64,000 nt of DNA from the NCBI GenBank assembly GCA_965243605.1, contig CBDEVQ010000117.1, positions 1 to 64,000 of the forward strand, in the 5' to 3' direction. The position numbers were made by a program, and so were the translations under genes. Source of the DNA: JBMYYR01 sp965243605. GTDB lineage: Bacteria > Bacteroidota > Bacteroidia > Flavobacteriales > CAJXXR01. This document shows, piece after piece, positions 18,287-27,619 of this stretch. The notes under the pieces are model-generated. The model saw nothing but the letters and a program-made list of their open reading frames with translations. It had not been told where the DNA came from and searched no databases. How positions within the stretch are numbered: the first letter of the stretch is position 1; each line of letters begins with the position of its first letter.

Positions 18287-18988
18287 TTATTTAACTAATA
18301 CATCTAATTGATGCGTATTCGATTTTTCAGATATTATACTTCCATCTTTCAGTGTTATTATTCTAGACGAAAACTGAGCATCATAAGACGAATGTGTAAC
18401 CATTATAATTGTTGAACCAGAAGCGTGTAGTTCACTCAATAATTCCATAACTTCATTTCCATTTTTACTATCCAAATTCCCTGTTGGTTCATCTGCCAAT
18501 ATTAATTTAGGATTTGTTACCAACGCTCTTGCAACAGCTACACGTTGTTGTTGACCACCAGAAAGTTGAAGTGGGAAATGTTTAGCTCTATGTGCTATAC
18601 CAATACGTTTAAGAATTGCATTTACGCGTTTCTTTCGTTCGGCAGGCTTTATGTCATTATAAATTAATGGTAATTCAACATTTTCATACACAGAAAGCTC
18701 GTCAATAAGATTAAAATTTTGAAATACAAATCCGATATGTTCCTTACGCAATAATGCGCGTTTATTTTCAATAAATCCAGATACTTCTATCCCATCGAAA
18801 CTGTATTGCCCACTATCAGAAGTATCCAACAATCCTATAATATTTAATAAGGTCGATTTTCCACAACCAGATGCCCCCATTATGGATAGGAATTCTCCTT
18901 TTTCAACCTCTAAACTTAATTTATTTAACGCTGTTGTTTCTACTTCTTCTGTTCTATATACTTTTACTAAATCTGTTATCTTTATCAT
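18287..18988 (-). CDS. ABC transporter ATP-binding protein (MacB/LolD type)
   Basis: 233 residues with a complete ABC ATPase: Walker A GASGCGKST (38-46), Q-loop in FVFQNFNLIDELS, signature LSGGQQQR, Walker B LILADEP with the D-loop GNLDS, and the switch histidine in MVTHSS. The length and the NLIDELSVYENVELPL segment are typical of MacB/LolD-type subunits that pair with FtsX-fold permeases. It lies between the adaptor (37 bp upstream) and the permease (11 bp downstream), so the three act together as a periplasm-to-outside exporter energised in the cytoplasm. Confidence 0.93.
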   Translation of the reverse strand: MIKITDLVKVYRTEEVETTALNKLSLEVEKGEFLSIMGASGCGKSTLLNIIGLLDTSDSGQYSFDGIEVSGFIENKRALLRKEHIGFVFQNFNLIDELSVYENVELPLIYNDIKPAERKKRVNAILKRIGIAHRAKHFPLQLSGGQQQRVAVARALVTNPKLILADEPTGNLDSKNGNEVMELLSELHASGSTIIMVTHSSYDAQFSSRIITLKDGSIISEKSNTHQLDVLVK

Positions 18989-19025
18989 AATACGTCTATT
19001 CTTTTACTGTTGTTTTTATTCTTTC

Positions 19026-20270
19026 CTATTCTAAATTCAATTGGTCTAACTTTAAATAATCCCTATACGATGAAGTAACGACACGGTCTCCTATATTCAA
19101 ACCACCTAATACTTCGAAATAAAAAGGATTTTCTCGCCCAATTTTAATTTGCCTTTTTTCTGCAAAATTATTATTCGTTAAAACAAAAGCCCATGTTCCG
19201 TTAGTTTCTTGATAAAATGCTCCCTTAGATAATAAAAGAGCCTTACTATTTCCGGATAAAAATAATTTACTTTTTAATGACATTCCTCTTTTTACCGATT
19301 TTGGTACTTCTGTTGATTCAAAATTAATTGTGACTTCAAACTGACCACCAATTACTTCTGGGTTTATTTTTGTTAATATAATATCATACGACTCACTTCC
19401 TATGGCGACCTTTCCTTTAACGCCTACATTCAGTTTCGAAATATAATATTCATCCACCTTGGCTATTAGCTTATAACCATCAAGTACATCTATTTTCCCA
19501 ACAGATTCACCTTGATTATATGTTTTACCCAATAATGGATTAAAAGAAGACAAAAGTCCATCTTTTGGTGCTTTAACAATAAAATTCTCCTTATTATGCC
19601 TTAATAAATCCAAACTCAATTTCATGTTTTTAATGGATTGATTGATGGTCTTTAATTGTTCTATTCTATTCATATTTTCTTCGTTTACCGTTTGTCTAAT
19701 AACACGGTATCTTTCATTCTGAAAAACATAATCTTGGTTTGATTTTTCAAATTCAAATCTTGAAATGGCCTGTTTATTGAACAAAACAGAATCAACCATA
19801 TATTGACGTTTAGAATTTATAAAATCGTTTTTTATTCTCAATTTTTGTTCAGCAAGTGTTAATTGCTGATTTTTCACAGACATTCTAATGTTTCGTAAAT
19901 TATTCATCTGTTCTATAATGGCCGTTTCTTGAGTCATATAATTTAACGTTGCATTTGGATTATAGACCTTAAGAAGAGGGTCTCCTTCAGTAACCATATC
20001 TCCATTTTCAGTATAAATTTCAGAAACAGATCCACCTTCAATAACATTCACAAAGAGAGAGGTTTTAGGTTCTACTGTACTATTAAAAAGAATAACATCT
20101 TCAAAATCGCCTTGTTTAACGGTATGAATTCGAATATCATCCTTTTTAACATTAGCTTGTGTTGGACGCATCATATTATAACTCATTAATATAATTACTA
20201 ATAGTCCGATTCCTACTCCTATACTCTTTTTACCGATTAGCTTACGCTTTGGCTGAATAACTTTATCCAT
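19026..20270 (-). CDS. Periplasmic adaptor (HlyD/MacA-like membrane fusion protein)
   Basis: 414 residues with one N-terminal anchor helix (~17-33, GIGLLVIILMSYNM). Then comes the split biotinyl-lipoyl-like fold (VNVIEGGSVSEIYTENGDMV near 75-95 and IVKAPKDGLLSSFNP near 225) flanking a long coiled-coil hairpin (~110-220). A beta-barrel and membrane-proximal domain end the protein. It bridges the inner-membrane permease to the outer membrane. It is the first gene of the export operon and lies divergent from the NtrC-type regulator. The 171-bp intergenic region contains two enhancer-like repeats, so activation of this operon by that regulator is likely. Confidence 0.88.
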   Translation of the reverse strand: MDKVIQPKRKLIGKKSIGVGIGLLVIILMSYNMMRPTQANVKKDDIRIHTVKQGDFEDVILFNSTVEPKTSLFVNVIEGGSVSEIYTENGDMVTEGDPLLKVYNPNATLNYMTQETAIIEQMNNLRNIRMSVKNQQLTLAEQKLRIKNDFINSKRQYMVDSVLFNKQAISRFEFEKSNQDYVFQNERYRVIRQTVNEENMNRIEQLKTINQSIKNMKLSLDLLRHNKENFIVKAPKDGLLSSFNPLLGKTYNQGESVGKIDVLDGYKLIAKVDEYYISKLNVGVKGKVAIGSESYDIILTKINPEVIGGQFEVTINFESTEVPKSVKRGMSLKSKLFLSGNSKALLLSKGAFYQETNGTWAFVLTNNNFAEKRQIKIGRENPFYFEVLGGLNIGDRVVTSSYRDYLKLDQLNLE

Positions 20271-20307
20271 TCTTTATTTGTATAATGCTTATAACACTTT
20301 AGTGTAG

Positions 20308-20322
20308 TCGATTAATATGCCA
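20308..20322 (-). promoter_or_regulatory. Weak candidate sigma-54 promoter of the export operon
   Basis: On the minus strand TGGCAT-N4-ATCGA resembles the -24/-12 consensus TGGCAC-N4-TTGCA. The GG is kept with correct spacing but the -12 GC is GA. It lies about 40 bp upstream of the adaptor start and downstream of the two enhancer-like repeats, which is the right geometry. The imperfect -12 keeps confidence low. Confidence 0.25.
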
Positions 20323-20385
20323 TAAATTTAAAAACACGCTAACCACTCACTATCAAAAACTTAAATACAAGTGCTAATTATTACA

Positions 20386-20423
20386 TGTTCGTTTTCGCAC
20401 ATTTTTTTGTTCATTTTCAAACA
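20386..20423. promoter_or_regulatory. Twin 16-bp enhancer-like sites for the NtrC-family regulator
   Basis: Two direct copies of an imperfect palindrome, TGTTCGTTTTCGCACA (20386-20401) and TGTTCATTTTCAAACA (20408-20423), share TGTTC-N-TTTTC-NN-ACA and are spaced 22 bp centre to centre, about two helical turns. That is the arrangement of NtrC-type upstream activating sequences bound by two dimers. They lie 116 bp upstream of the adaptor gene and 19 bp before the regulator gene, so both activation of the export operon and autoregulation are plausible. The repeats are seen; the binding protein is inferred. Confidence 0.6.
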
Positions 20424-20441
20424 AGGTTGTAACTATGTATT

Positions 20442-21821
20442 ATGAGAAAAAAAGAGGCTTCTATTTTAGTTGTAGATGATGACCATGATATATTATTTTC
20501 TGCAAGAATTAGTTTAAAACGATATTTCACTGAAATAATCACTGAATCTAACCCTAAAAAAATTGGACATATTCTAACTGCACATACCATAGATGTAGTT
20601 GTTCTAGATATGAACTATAGAATTGGTTTTGAAGATGGTAAAGAAGGTATATATTGGTTGAAATTTATTAAAGAAATTAGTCATGAAACTACTGTTATAT
20701 TAATGACCGCATTTGGAAGTGTTGATTTAGCTGTAAATGCGATAAAACAAGGAGCTACAGATTTTATCCTAAAGCCATGGAGTACAGAAAAGCTCTATGG
20801 AATAGTTAATGCCGGTGTAGAATTGTCAAGATCTAAAAGAAAAACATCTCAATTAGAACATATTCAGGATAAACAGAATTTAGATTTCAAAAAACAAACC
20901 GAATGCATTATTGGAAATTCGGCGATTATGAATACGGCTAAAAACTTGGTTAATAAGGTTGCCCCAACAGATGCAACCTTATTAATATTAGGTGAAAATG
21001 GAACTGGTAAATTTGTATTTGCCAAAGAAATTCATGGCCTTTCAAAACGATATAAATCTCCATTTATTCATGTTGACTTAGGAGCCTTAAATGAAAACTT
21101 GTTCGAAAGTGAACTATTTGGACATAAAAAGGGTGCTTTTACAGATGCTAAAGAGGATAAAATTGGGCTTTTTGAAATGGCCAAAGGAGGAACAATATTC
21201 TTAGATGAAATTGGAAATCTTCCTCTTCATTTACAATCAAAACTACTTTCCGTTGTACAAAACAGAGTTATTAGTCGTTTAGGAGAAGGAAAGCCAAGAA
21301 CTATAGATGTACGTATCATTTGTGCAACTAATGCCCCTATTCATGAAATGGTGGAAGAGCAAACCTTTAGACAAGATTTACTTTTTAGAATTAATACAAT
21401 TGAACTCGTTCTACCTCCATTAAGAGAAAGAAAAGAAGATATTATTCATTTAGCGCTTCATTTCTTAAAAAAATTGAATAGACAATACCGTAAGCAAATA
21501 CAAGGTTTTACTGAAGAAGCGATAAGTGCATTAAATAATTATTATTGGCCTGGAAATATTAGAGAATTAGAACATATAATAGAACGTGCTGTAATTATCT
21601 CAGAACATCACGAGGTTCAAAAAGCGGATCTTCATTTTTCAACAAGAAAAACAATATCTAATACTTCTCAAATACAACATTCTCTAAATATTGAAGAAAC
21701 CGAAAAAAGCTTAGTTCAACAAGCCATGGAAAAATATCAAGGGAATATTTCTAAAGCATCTAAAGCATTAGGGCTAACAAGATCTGCTTTGTATAGACGA
21801 CTCGAAAAATATAATTTATAA
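20442..21821 (+). CDS. NtrC-family sigma-54-dependent response regulator
   Basis: 459 residues: receiver domain (1-125, acidic pocket D12-D14, phospho-acceptor D56 in VVVLDMNYR, K in LKPW), AAA+ domain (~150-385) and Fis-type helix-turn-helix (~410-459, NISKASKALGLTRSALYRR). AAA+ motifs are Walker A GENGTGKF, the sigma-54-contacting loop GAFTDA, Walker B GGTIFLDEIG and the arginine-finger region FRQDLLFRIN. GAFTDA is a common Bacteroidota variant of GAFTGA, so the protein should still work with sigma-54. It overlaps the kinase gene by one base (TAATG) and is divergent from the export operon it probably controls. Confidence 0.92.
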   Translation: MRKKEASILVVDDDHDILFSARISLKRYFTEIITESNPKKIGHILTAHTIDVVVLDMNYRIGFEDGKEGIYWLKFIKEISHETTVILMTAFGSVDLAVNAIKQGATDFILKPWSTEKLYGIVNAGVELSRSKRKTSQLEHIQDKQNLDFKKQTECIIGNSAIMNTAKNLVNKVAPTDATLLILGENGTGKFVFAKEIHGLSKRYKSPFIHVDLGALNENLFESELFGHKKGAFTDAKEDKIGLFEMAKGGTIFLDEIGNLPLHLQSKLLSVVQNRVISRLGEGKPRTIDVRIICATNAPIHEMVEEQTFRQDLLFRINTIELVLPPLRERKEDIIHLALHFLKKLNRQYRKQIQGFTEEAISALNNYYWPGNIRELEHIIERAVIISEHHEVQKADLHFSTRKTISNTSQIQHSLNIEETEKSLVQQAMEKYQGNISKASKALGLTRSALYRRLEKYNL

Positions 21822-23152
21822 TGGGAACAAAGCAGTATATTAATTTAAGCATCCAGTTAGTTTTACTTCTAATAAACGGTATTTTCGCTTTTATAGCGTT
21901 TAGTAATACTTATACATTAAGTGGATGGGGACTAAGTCTATTAATTATAATTCAAATATTATTGGTTATTAATTACGTTAGATCTCAATTTATGGATATT
22001 GAAAAATCATTAGATTGCTTATTATTTGATGATTATTCAAATACAATTCCTGTCCATAAACGTAAGATTACTTTCCAAAATAAAATGGCTCTATTAATAG
22101 AGAAACAGCGTAAACAAAGTTTAGAAGAAACCTCTGATAAACTTATATTTAACAACATTATTGAAAGTTTAAGTTTAGGCGTTTTAATCCTCAAAAAGGA
22201 TAAACAATCTACGATTACTGTCTTTCAGCAAAATACAGCATTTCTTAATTTTTTAAAAATTCCACAATATATGCACTGGGATTTACTTCAACCAAAGCTA
22301 ATAGCCTTAGATAAATTTATCAACCCAAACCACTGGGCTTCTAAAAAGCATACTGTGTCTATAAATGTCAATAATCAAGAAGAAAATTTTTTCCTAAAAA
22401 CATCTTATACACAAACTGCTTCTAACGCTTATCTAATATTAACCTTAGAAACTATTCAACAGCTTATTGAGAAAAAAGAAAAAGAATCTTGGTATAAATT
22501 AATGAATGTGATGTCTCATGAAATTATAAATACCATTACACCGATTAGTAGTTTAGCCGAGAATTTAGGTTTACTTCTACAGGACTCTCCAATTGATGAA
22601 AGTACAATTTCAGAATTATCACAAGGCCTTAACATTATTAACAAACGATCTTCACATTTAAACACATTTGTAAATACTTATAGAAAGTTGACTGAATTAC
22701 CACAACCCAATAAATCTAATATGGATTTAACCGAACTCGTCAGTTATGTGGTTACGCTATATCGTCCTAAATTTAAAGAGAAACAAATAACTCTAACTTA
22801 TAATCCGTCAATACCATTCATTATTAATGCAGATAAGGCTCAAATAGAACAGGTCATAATTAATCTTATTTCCAATTCAATTCATGCACTAACACACTCA
22901 ATTAGCCCACAAATAATCTTAGAATTGTTACAAGATAACAATCGGATTTATTTTAAGATTACTGACAATGGGCATGGTATTTCTGAAGAAATAAAAAGTA
23001 ATATTTTCATTCCATATTTTACAACGCGAAAAGATGGATCGGGTATTGGATTAACACTTAGCAAAACGATTCTTAATGCACACAATAGCTTTATTACACT
23101 AAATAGTTCAGGAGGTAAAACCACTTTTATTATTTCATTTCCAATCTTATAA
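21821..23152 (+). CDS. Membrane sensor histidine kinase
   Basis: 443 residues with two N-terminal membrane helices (~8-28 and 36-52) and almost no periplasmic loop. A PAS-like segment (~105-205) follows, then the phospho-accepting H233 in MSHEIINTITPIS and a HATPase domain (~325-443). The ATPase has the N-box IINLISNSIHAL, G1 DNGHGIS and F/G2 region YFTTRKDGSGIGL. The tiny external loop suggests that it senses a membrane or cytoplasmic signal. It is cognate to the NtrC-type regulator just upstream (one-base overlap) and ends at a strong bidirectional terminator. Signal unknown; envelope stress or an exported substrate are possibilities. Confidence 0.9.
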   Translation: MGTKQYINLSIQLVLLLINGIFAFIAFSNTYTLSGWGLSLLIIIQILLVINYVRSQFMDIEKSLDCLLFDDYSNTIPVHKRKITFQNKMALLIEKQRKQSLEETSDKLIFNNIIESLSLGVLILKKDKQSTITVFQQNTAFLNFLKIPQYMHWDLLQPKLIALDKFINPNHWASKKHTVSINVNNQEENFFLKTSYTQTASNAYLILTLETIQQLIEKKEKESWYKLMNVMSHEIINTITPISSLAENLGLLLQDSPIDESTISELSQGLNIINKRSSHLNTFVNTYRKLTELPQPNKSNMDLTELVSYVVTLYRPKFKEKQITLTYNPSIPFIINADKAQIEQVIINLISNSIHALTHSISPQIILELLQDNNRIYFKITDNGHGISEEIKSNIFIPYFTTRKDGSGIGLTLSKTILNAHNSFITLNSSGGKTTFIISFPIL

Positions 23153-23202
23153 AATCCATTATACTTTCATAAAAGTATTTGTTATCCCGTATTATTGAAG
23201 AC

Positions 23203-23243
23203 AAAAAAAAAAGGAGATACTTTCAAGTATCTCCTTTTTTTTT
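23203..23243. terminator. Bidirectional intrinsic terminator between convergent genes
   Basis: A perfect stem GGAGATACTT / AAGTATCTCC with a 2-base centre is flanked by ten A on the left and nine T on the right. It works in both directions and separates the kinase gene (+) from the anchor-J gene (-). Confidence 0.92.
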
Positions 23244-23255
23244 ATTTAGTTAAAT

Positions 23256-26200
23256 CTATTGTTTAGTAAACTTTGTTTGGAACGGTTGTCCATTTGCAGT
23301 TCCGTATAATATATAGATTCCAGATTCTAATTTAGAAACGTCTAATCCATGTTCTGTTAATCCTCCATCAAGAATTAATCTTGCATTTAAATCAAAGATC
23401 TTAATACTTTCTAATTCTTTATCCGAAATAACATTTAAATTATCTTTAACTGGGTTAGGGTAAACACTAACACCTAGATCAATATTCTCATCAAGTCCAA
23501 TTCCCATTACTTCGTAAGTATTTAAGACTTCACAACCACTAAATGTTTCAACTACTAATGTGTAAACTCCATTTTGGGTTACAGCAAATGTAGAGCTTGT
23601 ACCAACTGTAGAACCATTAAACTGCCAGTAGTAATTTAAATACAACTCTGATGGGTCTGTTAATAATAATTGGTTAATAAATAATATTGTAGGTGGATTA
23701 TTAATTTCAACTCCAACAACAACAGTATCTAACGTTTCACATCCAGCTTCGTTTGCTCCAGCTACAATATAAGACGTTGTAGTTGTTGGTGAAACTGTAT
23801 CTCCGTTATTAAATCCTCCATTCCAACTATATGTATTTGCACCTTCAGCATCTAATACATAACTTTCTCCATAACAAATTGTAATATCTGATCCAGCAAA
23901 TACTTCTGGATAATCAGAAACATGGAATGACGTCGTAAATTTATTATTCATTGCATTAACATCTCCTGTTGCAATAACTGATATTTCTACGTCATAATCT
24001 CCAGGTTGTAATGCACTTAATTCACCTACAAACGTAGTATCTAAATCATCTACTTGAATATTTGTAAAATAAGATTGAATTGTGTTAGAAGGACTTGTTC
24101 CAAAAATCTTAACTCTTAATGGGTAAGTAGGAACAGGTACGAATCCGCTATTTTGAACAACAGCCTCAAGAGGAATTAATTCTCCTGTACAGAATGTATC
24201 AGGAACAATAATATCCACTACACCAAGATCTACAGCAGTAGTATCTAAATCCTTTAATTCAAAATTATCAACATAAGCATTCAACTGTAAATTCATAATT
24301 TCAGATTGAGCATAGAATCCTATTCTCACTTGACCAGCATTTGCAAAATCTTCTAATGAAGCTGTATAATGTCCACCTGCATTTAATAATGGTTGAGACT
24401 GATTAAATTCTAAAATAAGATTATCCTCTGACCATGTTAATCCATTGTCAGTCGATACAATTACAGCTAAACGGTCATCACTAGCAAATGATGCTGAAGT
24501 TGTACCATTTATCGTTGTTTGACCAGCGTCAAATTCAATTTGCTTTTCTTGAGCTCCTAAATTAATTGAAGGTGATATTAACCAGTGGTATTCATCATCT
24601 CCTGCTACTCTAATTCGTGCAGAACCTGTAAATCCAACATTTAAATATCCATCAGGCATCCAAGAAGATGTAATTCCAGTTAACGTTGAAGAAGCTGTTA
24701 ATTCTCCTTCTCTTTCATACCAACATTCTGGAGCTACAGCAGTTGTAAACTCTTCTAACATTGTTGTAGAGTGTACTAAACATTCTGTCTCAAATGAATC
24801 ATATAATAAGAACTCGGCTGTATCTGTAGAAGAACAAATAGCCTGTACATAATAATCATATCCTGTTAAAGGCTCTAATCCTGTTAATTCGATTGATGTT
24901 CCTGTTGTAACAAGAATTTGAGTTCCGGTTCCTAAACTAAATCCTTCTTCACCATACTCAATAATATAATCATTTACACCATTGATATTTCCCCAAGAAA
25001 TTGTAGCCGTAGTATCTTCAACAGAAATTACAGTATAATCTATAGTAGGTAAACAAGTTGGAGCTTCAGATACTTGGAAATTATCGATATAAAAATTATA
25101 ATCAATGTTACCAACTGTAGATTCCATATAGAATCCAAACTTTACGATTCCTGAATACGTTGTTACAGGAATTTCATAATGATCACCTGTGTTTGAAGGT
25201 TGGTTATTTGCTGTTAAGGTAAATATTGAATTTTCTTCTAACCATGTTTCTCCATTATCTGTAGAAACTAATACGACAAGTCTATCGTCTGGTCCCATAT
25301 CTTGAGCTGTAGCTCCAAACCAAGGTGTTACACCTGCATCAAATTCAATTTGAGAGTAAGGTAAAGAATCTAAATCAATACTTTCTGAAATTAACCACTC
25401 ATTAATAGATGAAGACCAATTCGGAACGTTAATTCTAGCAGCACCTGTAGTTCCAGCATTTAAGAAACCATCTTCGGCCCAATTACTTCCATTACCAGTT
25501 AAAATGGTTGTATCAATTAAGAATCCATTTTGCTCTGTCCAACAAATATTTGGTAAATATGTTGAAAAGTCTTCTGTATAATATGCTTCTAAAGGAGCAC
25601 ATTCAGTTGTGAAGTTTAAAAATAATTGGAAATCTCCAGTATCTGTTGCTGAACAAATTGGAGCAACGTATACTTGATAATCTGTACTTGGAAGTAAACC
25701 TGTAATAGGTGTATTTAAATTACCATTTACAATAATTTGAGTACCTGTACCTAAATCAAAACCTGGTTCACCATATTCAACAATAAAATCACTTGCATTT
25801 GTTGTAGTATCCCAAGAGATATATGCACTATATGTTTCAATAGAATCCAATGATATTTGAGAAATAATATCACAACTTGGAGTTTCTGACCATTTAAATT
25901 TATCAATAAAGAAATTTTCTGCTGGAGTTGGCCATCCAGCTTCTAAGTTCGCAAAGAATCCAATTTTAATATCTCCTGTATATTCTCCCATAGGGATTGT
26001 TACGTATGTTCCTGTATATGATGGAGCATTACTTGTATCAAATGTAAAAACAACATTAGTATCAGACCACGTTGTTCCATCATCAGTAGATACAACAACA
26101 CTTACAAAATCATCAGGATCTGTAAAGTTCCCATCAGCTGTTGGGTTTGGTGTCCAACTCGTTGTTAAAGATGCAAAAAACGATAGCTGAGAATTTGGAA

Positions 26201-27239
26201 TAGAATCAACATGTATAGTTGGTGTTATTAACCATTCATCGTTTGACCATGTACTAGAATTGATACGTGCTGCGTTATCAAGACCAGCATTACCAAAAGA
26301 TCCTTGTTGCCAACTAGAATTACTAGTTGAAGTAAACGTTGTGTTTAATGCTAAATCTCCTCTTGCTTCTGTCCAACATGTTGGAGCAACATCATCAAAT
26401 TCTTCTAAATGAAGAACTGTAATTGGACCACAAATTGTAGAAAATGGAAAAGCTCCATCTACTTCACTCAAACCATCTGTAGTACCACAATCAGTCGTAA
26501 TCCATACTTCTAAATCTGTTGCAAACGGAAGCCCATTAACAACAATATTTGTATCTGTCGTAGATCCTGTAAGTACTGGTGTTCCAGCAGGTCCTTCTCC
26601 ATCCTCAAATATTTCGTAAGTATAACTCTCTGCATTTGCAATAGAATCCCATGTCAATTCAACAGAATTATGTGTAATATTTGTAGCATTAACATATGCT
26701 ATTGTTGGACAAGAAGGTATAAATAAATTTGGCCCAGTAACAGAATCTAAATACATATTAGCCGATCCGCTTGTTGTAGAGTGTATAGCTATATAAATAT
26801 CTTGTCCATTATATGCACTTAAGTCAAAAGAATGTCTTTCCCATGCACCAGGAGTTACTGTTCCTAATAAAGTATCAAAAGAAGCAGTATCTTTACCTGT
26901 AGTAGAAACTTTTACATCTAACATCTGTTCAAAAGGAGTTGCATTATTTATTCTTGCAAAAAAATGAATTGAATCTGTTGTTGAAGTAATAGCCAATTTA
27001 GGTGGGATAATCCAGTCATCGTGGGCATTACTATTTGACCCAGTTAATCGAGCTACTAACAAACCTGAAATCGGGCTAAAGCCATTTAGTCCCCACTGAC
27101 TACCTATATGGGCATAATTATAAACGGTCCAATCGTTAGGTGGAAATGCTCCTGAAAAATTTTCGTTAAGTGTTTGAGCATTTACATTCACCATACCAAG
27201 GATGATCAAAGAAAATGCAGCTAATATCAGTTTTTTCAT
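23256..27239 (-). CDS. Giant T9SS adhesin-like protein: choice-of-anchor-J and fibronectin III modules
   Basis: 1327 residues with a signal peptide (MKKLILAAFSLIILGMVNVNA). Four choice-of-anchor-J (cleaved-adhesin) lectin-like domains occur at about 22-170, 275-450, 550-725 and 825-1000. They are recognised by LNENFSGAFPPNDW, HLEEFDDVAPTCW, YTEDFSTYLPNICW and LEEFTTAVAPECW starts, with VDNF/IDKF-like ends. Fibronectin-III-like linkers lie between them (ELTWDSIANAESYTYEI, AYISWDTTTNASDFIVEY, ATISWGNINGVNDYIIEY). A CARDB-like and a PKD/Ig-like domain follow (~1005-1250), then a type A T9SS sorting domain (GVSVYPNPVKDNL... to the end). Surface adhesion or glycan binding is likely. No protease or hydrolase domain is visible. 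Confidence 0.88.
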   Translation of the reverse strand: MKKLILAAFSLIILGMVNVNAQTLNENFSGAFPPNDWTVYNYAHIGSQWGLNGFSPISGLLVARLTGSNSNAHDDWIIPPKLAITSTTDSIHFFARINNATPFEQMLDVKVSTTGKDTASFDTLLGTVTPGAWERHSFDLSAYNGQDIYIAIHSTTSGSANMYLDSVTGPNLFIPSCPTIAYVNATNITHNSVELTWDSIANAESYTYEIFEDGEGPAGTPVLTGSTTDTNIVVNGLPFATDLEVWITTDCGTTDGLSEVDGAFPFSTICGPITVLHLEEFDDVAPTCWTEARGDLALNTTFTSTSNSSWQQGSFGNAGLDNAARINSSTWSNDEWLITPTIHVDSIPNSQLSFFASLTTSWTPNPTADGNFTDPDDFVSVVVSTDDGTTWSDTNVVFTFDTSNAPSYTGTYVTIPMGEYTGDIKIGFFANLEAGWPTPAENFFIDKFKWSETPSCDIISQISLDSIETYSAYISWDTTTNASDFIVEYGEPGFDLGTGTQIIVNGNLNTPITGLLPSTDYQVYVAPICSATDTGDFQLFLNFTTECAPLEAYYTEDFSTYLPNICWTEQNGFLIDTTILTGNGSNWAEDGFLNAGTTGAARINVPNWSSSINEWLISESIDLDSLPYSQIEFDAGVTPWFGATAQDMGPDDRLVVLVSTDNGETWLEENSIFTLTANNQPSNTGDHYEIPVTTYSGIVKFGFYMESTVGNIDYNFYIDNFQVSEAPTCLPTIDYTVISVEDTTATISWGNINGVNDYIIEYGEEGFSLGTGTQILVTTGTSIELTGLEPLTGYDYYVQAICSSTDTAEFLLYDSFETECLVHSTTMLEEFTTAVAPECWYEREGELTASSTLTGITSSWMPDGYLNVGFTGSARIRVAGDDEYHWLISPSINLGAQEKQIEFDAGQTTINGTTSASFASDDRLAVIVSTDNGLTWSEDNLILEFNQSQPLLNAGGHYTASLEDFANAGQVRIGFYAQSEIMNLQLNAYVDNFELKDLDTTAVDLGVVDIIVPDTFCTGELIPLEAVVQNSGFVPVPTYPLRVKIFGTSPSNTIQSYFTNIQVDDLDTTFVGELSALQPGDYDVEISVIATGDVNAMNNKFTTSFHVSDYPEVFAGSDITICYGESYVLDAEGANTYSWNGGFNNGDTVSPTTTTSYIVAGANEAGCETLDTVVVGVEINNPPTILFINQLLLTDPSELYLNYYWQFNGSTVGTSSTFAVTQNGVYTLVVETFSGCEVLNTYEVMGIGLDENIDLGVSVYPNPVKDNLNVISDKELESIKIFDLNARLILDGGLTEHGLDVSKLESGIYILYGTANGQPFQTKFTKQ

Positions 27240-27565
27240 AGAAAAAGTATAATAATTAGAGATTTGAGATTTTCAAAAATATACAAACTATTTTAGAATA
27301 GCCTTTATTTTCATTGAAAAAACAGATATAATCCGCAGATTAACACACCTAATAGTAACAATTTGGCAAGCACATAAACAGAAAAATCCACTTCAAGCTC
27401 TTAAAAAAAATAAAAATATTCGAAACGTGTACATCACAAATTTATGAATTATTTCTTTAAATAACTCCTCTTTTATGAGGAATGAAAAATAAATCCTTCA
27501 ATACCTAACTAAAAAAATGTTAATAATTAGGTTATAACTAAAAAACAACAATATAATATGACTGA
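27240..27565. other. Divergent intergenic region with a candidate promoter for the adhesin gene
   Basis: No gene is seen. On the minus strand TATTTTTG (27274-27281) matches the Bacteroidota -7 element and would start transcription about 30 bp before the adhesin ATG. A small CCTC/GAGG hairpin near 27466-27480 lacks a T-run and is not a convincing terminator. Confidence 0.4.
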
Positions 27566-27600
27566 AATCTTATGTCTAGATCATAAGATTTGTATCTTTG
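27566..27600 (+). promoter_or_regulatory. Promoter of rbfA with an overlapping palindrome
   Basis: TATCTTTG at 27593-27600 matches the -7 consensus TAnnTTTG and lies 19 bp before the rbfA ATG. Immediately upstream, AATCTTATG-N7-CATAAGATT (27566-27590) is a perfect 9-base-arm palindrome occupying the -33 to -10 region, the place for a repressor or activator site. No clear -33 TTG is present. Confidence 0.6.
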
Positions 27601-27619
27601 CCGATTAAAACAACTATTC

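Noticed and set aside
20980..21160. GAFTDA instead of GAFTGA in the AAA+ regulator, as a sign of lost sigma-54 contact.
   Set aside because: This variant is frequent in Bacteroidota regulators, so loss of function is not supported.
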